This document shows positions 1 through 6,467 of a stretch of DNA of 9,299 bases, in pieces. Numbering within the stretch: the first letter of the stretch is position 1; the number at the start of each line of letters is the position of its first letter. The position numbers and the translations under genes were made by a program. Under the pieces are notes generated by a model that worked only from the letters and a program-made list of their open reading frames with translations, searched no databases and was not told the DNA's origin. The DNA comes from Bdellovibrionales bacterium (GTDB lineage Bacteria; Bdellovibrionota; Bdellovibrionia; Bdellovibrionales; JAMPXM01), in NCBI GenBank assembly GCA_005792225.1, contig SXSP01000300.1, positions 1 through 9,299 of the forward strand, read 5' to 3'.

Positions 1-855
1 ATGCTCCCGCGCGGCACCCTCGCGAATCGACCGGCCGGTATCAACGGGATGCTTCGCTACAATAGTTCGGCGAACAAGATGGAAGTTTACGAACAGGGCA
101 ATTGGTCGAACCTCGTGAACTGGAACACGGGCGCGAACTCCGTCTATACATCGCCGGGAACGTACGTCGGGATCGGCCAAGATCCTCCTAGCACGTATAA
201 CCTTACCGTCGGTGATTTAACTTCGGCTTCGGTCTCCATCGGTCCCGCGACGATGACGGGCGCTCACAATTCGTCTCTCTTTTTGCAGGCTCGCTCGACT
301 TCCACGGGCGGCCCGGTCGTGAAATCAGAAGTCGTCGCGAAGAGCGACGCGAGCCTTGAATTCCGAATTTACGGAAGCGGCGGCACGGTGACGGCTCCGA
401 GCGTTCCGAACTATCGCTTCATGAAATACAACGACACCGCGAGCGACCCTGCTGTGACGATCAGCTCATCTTCGGGTAACGTGGGAATTGGAACCGCATC
501 GCCAGACGCTCCCCTTGTCGTGAACGGCATCATCCGAAACACCGACGTTGCCGATACAGACCGCGATATCGATTTCTCCAAAGGCAACATGCAGTACACG
601 AGTGCGAATTGCACGACAACGAACAACGCGTTCATCCTTCGAAACATGAAATCGGGCGCCTCGTACACACTCGCGATTCAAGGAACAAGCCACACCGACG
701 CGTGTTCTTTCACGATCTACAAAGATTTAAATACGACGACCTACACGGTTCATCTTCCGATTGATCATGGGCAGGCACCTGCGAATTACCACATCGTTTA
801 CACCTTCGTAGCATTAGGGAGCCATGTTTATGTGGGCTGGAATCCGATGCCTTAA
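1..855 (+). CDS. Fibre-like surface protein, C-terminal part (probably 5'-truncated by the window edge)
   Basis: The visible 284 residues look like the distal part of a trimeric fibre. Residues about 2-38 (LPRGTLANRP..G..RYNSS.NKMEVYEQGNWSNL) match the short module common in phage tail fibres and Bdellovibrio fibre proteins. It is followed by two shaft motifs, YVGIGQDPP near 55-63 and NVGIGTASP near 160-168. The last ~105 residues form a beta-rich tip-like domain, with C204 and C235 as a possible disulfide and an aromatic end (HVYVGWNPMP). No signal peptide is visible, and the ATG at base 1 falls inside the first fibre module, so the true start is probably upstream. Predatory bacteria are known to carry such mosaic fibres for prey contact; that role here is inference. 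The 3' end overlaps the next gene by 26 nt, suggesting translational coupling. A prophage tail protein is an alternative, but no other phage gene is present. Confidence 0.75.
   Translation: MLPRGTLANRPAGINGMLRYNSSANKMEVYEQGNWSNLVNWNTGANSVYTSPGTYVGIGQDPPSTYNLTVGDLTSASVSIGPATMTGAHNSSLFLQARSTSTGGPVVKSEVVAKSDASLEFRIYGSGGTVTAPSVPNYRFMKYNDTASDPAVTISSSSGNVGIGTASPDAPLVVNGIIRNTDVADTDRDIDFSKGNMQYTSANCTTTNNAFILRNMKSGASYTLAIQGTSHTDACSFTIYKDLNTTTYTVHLPIDHGQAPANYHIVYTFVALGSHVYVGWNPMP
816..821 (+). promoter_or_regulatory. Ribosome binding site of the DUF1554 gene
   Basis: AGGGAG lies inside the end of the fibre gene. It sits 8 nt before the ATG at 830 but only 2 nt before the ATG at 824, so it favours 830 as the start. 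Confidence 0.5.
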
Positions 856-1459
856 CGTCGCGCTTCTCATGCTGGTCACGCTTCCCGCTCCCGCGCAGAT
901 GGGTGGAAAGCTTGGTTTTATGAGTAAGAGGACGGGCTTCTTCGTTCTCACGAGCACGAGCTACAACGGGAATTTAGGTGGGCTCGCTGGCGCCGACGCC
1001 AAATGCTTAACGGAACTCACGAGCTTAGACTGGAAAGGTAAGACGAGGGCGATCCTCGATTCACAGCACGTGAAGGCTTTTCTCTGCGCCACAAATAATT
1101 GTAGCAGCCCTCGACCCTTCACATCGTATTACTTTGCCACTGCTGGTTCGACCACCTCCGGCGGCGGCTTGATGATTACAGATGAGAATTCAAAAGGCCC
1201 AAGCAACAATGAAAACTGGGGGGCCGTGGACAAATTCAACGTTACCGGTGGTCGGTACTGGGCGGGTCGCGCTTCTGTCGATGGTACGCAGTACGATACG
1301 CTGGCGTCGTCGTTTAACTGCGCAGATTGGCTTTCTAACTCCCTGGTCGTTCCAGGCGCTACCGGTCTTCCCTCTACGACAACGGGCAGTCGGTGGTTTG
1401 ACGCTTCGAACACACCGTGCAACGAAAGCCACCGCTTGATCTGCTTAGTTCATCCTTAA
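830..1459 (+). CDS. Secreted DUF1554 (lectin-like) domain protein
   Basis: The product has 209 residues. A signal peptide occupies about residues 1-22 (hydrophobic NVALLMLVTL, then APA before Q). The rest is a single DUF1554-type domain: KRTGFFVLTSTSYNGNLGGLAGADAKC opens it (about 33-59), NCADW lies near 163-167, and NESHRLICLVHP closes it. This family resembles a C-type-lectin fold and is common in Leptospira and Bdellovibrio surface proteins. Six cysteines (59, 86, 91, 164, 197, 205) could form three disulfides, consistent with an exported protein. The start at 830 is chosen for its well-spaced AGGGAG; ATG 824 would add two residues. The gene begins inside the upstream fibre gene, so the two are probably made together, and this may be a partner or accessory adhesin. 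Sugar or prey binding is inference. The stop codon interlocks with that of the converging gene. Confidence 0.85.
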   Translation: MWAGIRCLNVALLMLVTLPAPAQMGGKLGFMSKRTGFFVLTSTSYNGNLGGLAGADAKCLTELTSLDWKGKTRAILDSQHVKAFLCATNNCSSPRPFTSYYFATAGSTTSGGGLMITDENSKGPSNNENWGAVDKFNVTGGRYWAGRASVDGTQYDTLASSFNCADWLSNSLVVPGATGLPSTTTGSRWFDASNTPCNESHRLICLVHP

Positions 1460-3630
1460 AAGCCGAGTTCCAAGAGAAGATTGAGGTAGTGCCCCGTAAG
1501 GCTCACGCGTTGAAGCGCTCCTGGGCTCGCGAGACTCGTGATCGTGGAAGACGAGTCGTCATTCGCGGTCGACTGGTAAGATGCACTGTCGACTCGGTAA
1601 GCGTAGCCAAGGTATCCAATCGCTGAGTTCTTTAGGCGCTTTGATCCCATAAATCCGATTTGGTAGGAGAGTGCGGGTGAGACTCCGCCCCCATTCGGTG
1701 TTTTCACGCCGAGGGCGCTCACGTAGATCCGGGCGTTCAATTGCAAACCGTAACCGGGAACGAGCGGTCTCGTGAGATCGATGCCGATGTGGGGTCCAAC
1801 CGATGCAATTGTCGCGACATCACTCTGCGAAAGATTTCCGAGCGAACCTTTCACTTCGGCAAGTTCCTTGTAGAAGAGTCCACCGGAGCTTCGTGCGGCG
1901 AAGCCGAAGAGATCGTGATTCATCGTCAAGTGGCCTTCGGCCGCGGCGAACGTGTAGTTTCGGCCCGCGATGCGGAATCCGCTGAGATCGACGATGCCGA
2001 GACCGCCGAATTGCTTGCGCGGAGGATGATACCCAAAACCAATCCTCCCCGTTCCGCCAAACGCGTTGAACGCGATCGAAGAGTTCGATTCGGGATCGTC
2101 GCCCACATAAGACAAGCTCGTGACCAGATAACTCGCGAGGAAATAAATGCCCACGGGTCGCTCCATTGATTCACGGAGACGTACTTGGTACGTGGCCTCG
2201 GGTCGACGGTCGCCGCCGTTCACGTTGAAGGCCATTCGCGCGGGCTCAGAGGGCTTTCGCAAATTGCCGACCGATTTCACCGCGAGCCGGTAACGACCGC
2301 CTGGATAAGAGTACGAAAACGGAATTTCGGTTCCTTCAAAATTTTCTTTTTCCTCCTCGACGGACCACGACTTCGTCTTACGGTCGAGGCGTTCGATTCG
2401 GTAATCAAAATTCTTTGCGGCGTCTACAGGCTTCCATGAAAGCGAAGTGGCGTAGCGGGTGATGGGTATTTCAAGTTGGGGTGGAAGAAGAGGTTTTCCG
2501 AGGAGGTCGAATTTTCCTCTCGCGGTTCGCGCCTCGAGTTCGGTTCCACCAGCGGCAATGGGTATCACCCGGTAGGAGTAACTTTGGCCGACCGGTAATT
2601 TCAGCCCGATCTCGCTCGCGCTCGTCGTATCGCTGATTCTCGTTTCGCCGCTGACTGCTTCCACGCGGTAGCGTTCGGCTCCTTCGGCTTTGTCCCAAGC
2701 GAATTCGACTTCGCTTTCAAGATCCGCTCCCGAATCTATCTTCGCATCGCGAGTGGGTTTCTTCACCGCAGGCGAAATGCCGAGAACGGTAAATGACTCA
2801 AATTCACTCCACGATCCGAGGTTGCCGGAAGTTTCGGTGGCCCGAATTCGTCTTTGGTAGTCCCCACGTGGAAGTAAACCCTCCCAGTTGGCCTCGAGAG
2901 AACCGCGAGAGACCGAACCTTTGGCCGACTTGATCTCGACTTCGTAGTTTTTGGCGTCTTTGATGGCTTCCCACTTCAACTTCGCCGTCCCTACTTGCGA
3001 GAAATCTAAATCATCCACGATTTCGAACTTCGATCGCGAAAGCGATTTTTCGCTGCCGACTCCTCCCGGGAGGAGCGAAGACACCGACCAAGTGTACGCT
3101 CCCTTCGGGAGCCACGCACCGAATGATGTCGTCGAAACGGATTCGCGAATCGCGATATCTTGTCCCTTGATCTCGATCAAGTAGCGAACGGCGCCCGCTC
3201 CTTCTTCCCACGCGAACTGAATTCGACCATCCTCCTCACGTTGTGCCGGCTGATCCGCGAGAGGCGCCAAAATTCTGGGAGCGAGTGCGAAAACCTCGAA
3301 GGCTTCGTAGTCACTCCAGTCGCCGTGAACACCGCGAGAGTCGGTTGAGCGCGAACGAAGCCGATATTTTCCCGGCGGAAGACGGCCCGACCAAGCGGCT
3401 TTCTTCAAGTAGTAGGTGCCGACTTTTTTTCCGTCAGGCTTTGAGATTTCAACTTCGTAGGCGACCGCGTCTTCGATCGGATCAAGTTCGAAACTGATGA
3501 CCCGGCTGACCGGAGGAGCCGACTTCGCGGCTGAGGTTTCATTTTGAAGAAGGCATAAAACAACCCAACCACTCACTACGAGTGAGCGTGGAATCGAAAC
3601 CAAAATAGATCTCAATAGCCCTTGGATCAT
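1456..3630 (-). CDS. Exported Fn3-like repeat protein with C-terminal outer-membrane beta-barrel
   Basis: This 724-residue product has no family name I recognise. It starts with a signal peptide (hydrophobic segment about 16-28, likely cleavage near A34). Five Fn3-like beta domains follow at about 41-114, 117-206, 206-284, 287-378 and 379-473. Domains 1 and 3 share YEVEI, W.G.LP.G.Y and WS..E.F.V. Domains 2 and 4 share FAW, GA.RY, LP.G and a KF end. From about 479 onward the sequence alternates polar and hydrophobic residues, is rich in Gly and aromatics, and ends LLLELGF, the terminal-Phe signature of outer-membrane barrels. The domain chain is probably periplasmic or surface-exposed with the barrel as anchor. 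ATG 3630 is preferred because it places the signal peptide at the N-terminus; its ribosome site (AAGAAG, 4-nt spacing) is weak. An in-frame TTG at 3663 would add 11 residues and has no ribosome site. The gene is divergent from the HEARH lipoprotein gene. Confidence 0.8.
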   Translation of the reverse strand: MIQGLLRSILVSIPRSLVVSGWVVLCLLQNETSAAKSAPPVSRVISFELDPIEDAVAYEVEISKPDGKKVGTYYLKKAAWSGRLPPGKYRLRSRSTDSRGVHGDWSDYEAFEVFALAPRILAPLADQPAQREEDGRIQFAWEEGAGAVRYLIEIKGQDIAIRESVSTTSFGAWLPKGAYTWSVSSLLPGGVGSEKSLSRSKFEIVDDLDFSQVGTAKLKWEAIKDAKNYEVEIKSAKGSVSRGSLEANWEGLLPRGDYQRRIRATETSGNLGSWSEFESFTVLGISPAVKKPTRDAKIDSGADLESEVEFAWDKAEGAERYRVEAVSGETRISDTTSASEIGLKLPVGQSYSYRVIPIAAGGTELEARTARGKFDLLGKPLLPPQLEIPITRYATSLSWKPVDAAKNFDYRIERLDRKTKSWSVEEEKENFEGTEIPFSYSYPGGRYRLAVKSVGNLRKPSEPARMAFNVNGGDRRPEATYQVRLRESMERPVGIYFLASYLVTSLSYVGDDPESNSSIAFNAFGGTGRIGFGYHPPRKQFGGLGIVDLSGFRIAGRNYTFAAAEGHLTMNHDLFGFAARSSGGLFYKELAEVKGSLGNLSQSDVATIASVGPHIGIDLTRPLVPGYGLQLNARIYVSALGVKTPNGGGVSPALSYQIGFMGSKRLKNSAIGYLGYAYRVDSASYQSTANDDSSSTITSLASPGALQRVSLTGHYLNLLLELGF
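2497..3015 (-). repeat. Second A-B copy of the two-domain Fn3-like repeat
   Basis: Encodes domains 3 (A2, about 2779-3015) and 4 (B2, about 2497-2772). A2 matches A1 at DA..YEVEI, LP.G.Y and WS..E.F.V. B2 matches B1 at FAW, GA.RY, LP.G and GG...E. A fifth, more distant domain follows at about 2212-2496. Confidence 0.55.
3013..3510 (-). repeat. First A-B copy of the two-domain Fn3-like repeat
   Basis: Encodes domains 1 (A1, about 3289-3510) and 2 (B1, about 3013-3282) of the Fn3-barrel protein. Each domain resembles the one two places later more than its neighbour, so the repeating unit is a pair. The similarity is at protein level and diverged; I see no long exact DNA repeat. Confidence 0.55.
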
Positions 3631-3862
3631 CAAACTTCTTTTGTTTATCCAGAAAACCGTCAAATATCGATTAACTTATCGGAACAGCACAGGTTTTTGC
3701 CCACGTTGAGGAGTGCAAATTTTTAGGAATCTAGACATATGTCAGAACTCTTCGGCGGAAGACGCGTCGTTTTGTACGAAGGTCGTGCTTCTCCTTGCGC
3801 CAAGGGTTTCGTGGTCCTCAAAATCTTCTAAGTGGACCAATGACGAGAAACGGAGATCCGTG
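3631..3862. promoter_or_regulatory. Divergent intergenic region between the Fn3-barrel and HEARH-lipoprotein genes
   Basis: About 230 bases separate the two divergent starts, the longest non-coding stretch in the window. It should hold both promoters. It is AT-richer than its surroundings between about 3660 and 3745. TTGAGG at 3706-3711 is a possible plus-strand -35, but I find no -10 at good spacing. A perfect 10-bp palindrome, GACATATGTC, occupies 3734-3743. The plus frame is open from a GTG at 3713 through to the lipoprotein ATG, but those 50 codons would bury the lipoprotein signal, so I treat them as leader. Confidence 0.35.
3852..3856 (+). promoter_or_regulatory. Ribosome binding site of the HEARH lipoprotein
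   Basis: GGAGA lies 6 nt before the ATG at 3863. It supports this start over the upstream in-frame GTG at 3713. Confidence 0.6.
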
Positions 3863-4852
3863 ATGGCCCTGTTGAAACTTGCAACCGTGATGACAGTCGT
3901 TTTGTTTTTAACTGCGGGGTGCGGTTTTACCGGAGGAGATGGGGATCGCGTTCTCGGAGGCGATGGTTCGACGGCGAGAAACCTCGTTCAACGGGACCTG
4001 GACCAACTCGCCCGATCCAAAGTGCGGGTCTCGACGACGAGTGATGACCGCTACCAGAGCCGATTCGTTGAAATCTTTGGCGGGACGACGGGACAAGACG
4101 TTCGTGCCTACATCGATCAAAGGATCCAGCATTTTTTCGGTGAAGCGGATCTGCGTGGCGCCTACGTGACGCCGAATCCAGTGAACACAGGCTACTCGCA
4201 AAATCTCTTTCATCAAGAAACCGTGCAAGCCGTTCGCGGCGCCTCGAACATCGGAATGGGCATTTGGTTTCAAGGTCTTATTGATCGAAACGTGATCACA
4301 CTCCACGTCCCGAGCACGGGCCAGTCTCTGAGAGTTGAATCTCCGCGCGCGGGCATCATGGAGGTTGGACCGGGATACCGTTACTCAACGGTATCAAACG
4401 ATGGACTCGAATTCGTGATTCCCACGGAGTACCGCCAAGCCATTCTCGTTCATGAAGCTCGGCACTCGGACTGCACGGGCGGAACCACGGAGGCCGCCCT
4501 CGAGATTGCGCGAAACGCGACCGACATTCGCCAATTCGCCGAGACCTATCCACGACTCTCCTGCGGCCACATGCACGTGTTCTGTCCCTCCTGGCACAAG
4601 TTCGCTGGGCTCGCGGCTTGCGATAAAAATCCTTGGGGTGCTTACGCGATCGAACATGTTTATGCGGGGGCGGTGGCGTCGGCCGACGGCGACTACATCA
4701 CGTACAAAATGATGCAGTACGTGCGAAACGATACGGCAAGTCGGCTTCTTTACGTCAATGAGGGGCCATCGGGGTCTTTCGACATCAGCCGGCTCCTCGA
4801 TCTGGAATTCGGTCGCCCGAATATGACCACGAGCGGAGTGGTTGCCGAATGA
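3863..4852 (+). CDS. Lipoprotein with HEXXH zinc-metallopeptidase-like motif
   Basis: The 329-residue product begins with a classical lipoprotein signal (hydrophobic TVVLFLTAGC, lipidated Cys at residue 20). The next residues are Gly-Phe with no Asp at +2, which suggests outer-membrane sorting. AILVHEARHSDC at about 193-204 contains HEARH (197-201), an HEXXH zinc site with catalytic Glu198. E264 in AYAIEHVYAG is a candidate third ligand, as in gluzincins, but this is unproven. Cysteines cluster after the motif (204, 234, 241, 253), suggesting disulfides in an oxidising compartment. It matches no named peptidase family that I can recall, so substrate and even activity are open. The start is chosen for its ribosome site and the lipobox position. 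The stop overlaps the next start as ATGA, so the two genes are almost certainly co-translated. Confidence 0.8.
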   Translation: MALLKLATVMTVVLFLTAGCGFTGGDGDRVLGGDGSTARNLVQRDLDQLARSKVRVSTTSDDRYQSRFVEIFGGTTGQDVRAYIDQRIQHFFGEADLRGAYVTPNPVNTGYSQNLFHQETVQAVRGASNIGMGIWFQGLIDRNVITLHVPSTGQSLRVESPRAGIMEVGPGYRYSTVSNDGLEFVIPTEYRQAILVHEARHSDCTGGTTEAALEIARNATDIRQFAETYPRLSCGHMHVFCPSWHKFAGLAACDKNPWGAYAIEHVYAGAVASADGDYITYKMMQYVRNDTASRLLYVNEGPSGSFDISRLLDLEFGRPNMTTSGVVAE

Positions 4853-5406
4853 GCCTGCGGCTCCTCCTTTTTATTTTGGCGGCGGTGATGGTGATGATTT
4901 GGATGGTCAAACCTCATCGTGAGTCGACGACTCAAGCGACACCTTCGTCCATCGAGGTTCCCGTCGCTGATTCCCCACCGAGAGATAGGACGGTCGCTTC
5001 CGTTCGTGCGCCAGCTCGAAGCTCGCCCCCTCCCTCGCCGACTCCCCTTGCCCAAGCGCCGAGTCCGCCGATCCGGGAAGGAATGCCGAAGCTCGACGAG
5101 ATTCGAGAGGAGATTGCGCGTGATCCGCATTCGCCGCCTCTGTCGGGCCTGAGGTTTACCATCATGATCGCGCAGCGCATGCAGAAGGCTCAGGGTTCCG
5201 AAGAAGAATCTCGCAAGTTGTTCGCGGAAGTCGAAGACTGCGCGCGAAACGAAGATCCCGCTTCAAGCGTCCCGAGTCTCCAAGCCGTCTGCCTCCAAAC
5301 GGCGCGCGAGATCGTGGAGCGTTACCCGGGGCTTCAAAATCGCTTTGATGAAATGATGGCGAAGGCCGAGCCCGAGGCGGCGGCGATCGCGCGGGAAGTG
5401 CGTTAA
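4849..5406 (+). CDS. Small membrane-anchored protein with proline-rich stalk, partner of the HEARH lipoprotein
   Basis: This 185-residue protein is not recognised. It has one N-terminal hydrophobic segment (about 4-20, LRLLLFILAAVMVMIWMV) without a clear cleavage site, so it is probably an inner-membrane anchor with the rest in the periplasm. Residues about 25-76 are a low-complexity linker rich in Pro, Ser and Ala. Residues about 77-185 are predicted mostly helical and charged, with C131 and C148 as a possible disulfide. The ATGA overlap with the HEARH gene implies fixed stoichiometry and a shared task, for example a periplasmic partner or chaperone for the lipoprotein; this is inference from context. 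The TAA stop interlocks with the stop of the converging barrel gene. Confidence 0.75.
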   Translation: MSLRLLLFILAAVMVMIWMVKPHRESTTQATPSSIEVPVADSPPRDRTVASVRAPARSSPPPSPTPLAQAPSPPIREGMPKLDEIREEIARDPHSPPLSGLRFTIMIAQRMQKAQGSEEESRKLFAEVEDCARNEDPASSVPSLQAVCLQTAREIVERYPGLQNRFDEMMAKAEPEAAAIAREVR

Positions 5407-6467
5407 AAGATGAGCCCGAGTTCCGCAAGCCACGTCGAGACGCGCGCCGACTGCCACTCGTCCATATAAACTTCAGTTGTTTTGTATGCCACGCCCAGAA
5501 TGAGCGACTGGATTCGGCCGTTCACGCCTAAACCCAGTTCGGTTTTCGCGATTGAACCCGAGATCGAGGCGACTTGGTCAAAATCGTAAACGACTCCCGC
5601 GCGGAAGAGCTGGAACGGATCGTTGACCTCGGGATTGTTCGTAAAGTGAGTCGACGTCTTTAATTTCCCGTCGGCGAAGTTCGGCGCCGTCGCAAATCCG
5701 AGATCAAAGAGCGGTCGAACCGGTTGATGCGACCCTGATTGATAAACGGCGACGTTCGTTACGGTCGCGGAGAGCGTATTCCGTGCCTGGTCGTCAAACG
5801 CATAGACGAGACCGGGCTCCAAATACAGAGCCTTTTGCTTTTCGATCCGAATGAGGTTGTTGTCCGTCACCGCGTCGAGAAGCGCGAATTGTTTTCTAAA
5901 GAAATCTCGTTCGTTATACCGCGCCTGTAAACCCAGGCGAACGCGCGGATCCGAAGCGAGCGAGAGGCCAGCCTTCGCGAAGATCTCGCGTTCGGCAAAG
6001 ACGTGTCCCGCGATTTCTGGGTAAGCGGAGTTCCTGAAGAATGACGCGTAACCCGCGCGCATCGGCACAACTCCGATGGCCCACCAATCGCGCTGATACC
6101 AGAGTGAGATCGCCGCGTTCGCAATCAACGGCTCTTTTTCTTTCAGAAGTCCGTTCACGAGACCGAAAGTGTCCTCCTCTTCGAGGAGAAGCCGGTACTT
6201 ATTGACTTCAACCACGCGGTCGTTCAGCGCGAGGTTCGCGCGCACTTGGCGCTTCTCTTCGGTCGCGAGAAAAGCCGGATTGCAACTGAGTTCGAGCGGA
6301 CTTCCGGGAAGCGAAAGACACGTCGAACCGAGCACCATCTCGTGAAGGGTGTTGCTCGGATACATCAAATGAAAATTCGGCACCCCGTAGAGCGTATTGC
6401 TTGCGGCAAAGGCTGAGCTGACCCACAACCTGGTCCACAGAATAAAGGACGCGATCAACGCGCGCAT
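5403..6467 (-). CDS. Outer-membrane beta-barrel protein
   Basis: The 354-residue product has a signal peptide of about 21 residues with an A-F-A cleavage motif. The mature part alternates hydrophobic and polar residues with Gly and aromatics, and the protein ends WLAELGLIF with a terminal Phe, as outer-membrane barrels do. The N-terminal part has a 'G...PLELSCNPAFL' stretch (about 55-66) reminiscent of the NPA motif in FadL/PorV/TraF-like barrels; I give this only as a weak family hint. C50 and C62 may pair. AGGA lies 6 nt before its ATG, inside the end of the upstream TPR lipoprotein gene, and the two frames overlap by 13 nt, so translation is probably coupled. A transport or secretion-channel role with the TPR lipoprotein is possible but not shown. 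Confidence 0.8.
   Translation of the reverse strand: MRALIASFILWTRLWVSSAFAASNTLYGVPNFHLMYPSNTLHEMVLGSTCLSLPGSPLELSCNPAFLATEEKRQVRANLALNDRVVEVNKYRLLLEEEDTFGLVNGLLKEKEPLIANAAISLWYQRDWWAIGVVPMRAGYASFFRNSAYPEIAGHVFAEREIFAKAGLSLASDPRVRLGLQARYNERDFFRKQFALLDAVTDNNLIRIEKQKALYLEPGLVYAFDDQARNTLSATVTNVAVYQSGSHQPVRPLFDLGFATAPNFADGKLKTSTHFTNNPEVNDPFQLFRAGVVYDFDQVASISGSIAKTELGLGVNGRIQSLILGVAYKTTEVYMDEWQSARVSTWLAELGLIF

Noticed and set aside
1..855. Prophage tail module
   Set aside because: The fibre module alone suggests phage, but no other phage structural, lysis or integrase gene is near, and the following gene is a secreted DUF1554 protein.
1741..2169. 142-residue plus-strand frame inside the Fn3-barrel gene
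   Set aside because: Arg/Glu-rich antisense shadow with no ribosome site or domain; the minus-strand frame has barrel features.
3541..3570. Possible lipobox (VVLC) in the Fn3-barrel protein signal peptide
   Set aside because: Leu directly before Cys does not fit a lipobox, and the protein has a C-terminal barrel, so normal signal-peptidase cleavage is more likely.
4750..5130. 126-residue minus-strand frame across the HEARH and stalk-protein genes
   Set aside because: Arg/Ser-rich shadow spanning two coupled genes with signal and catalytic motifs on the plus strand.
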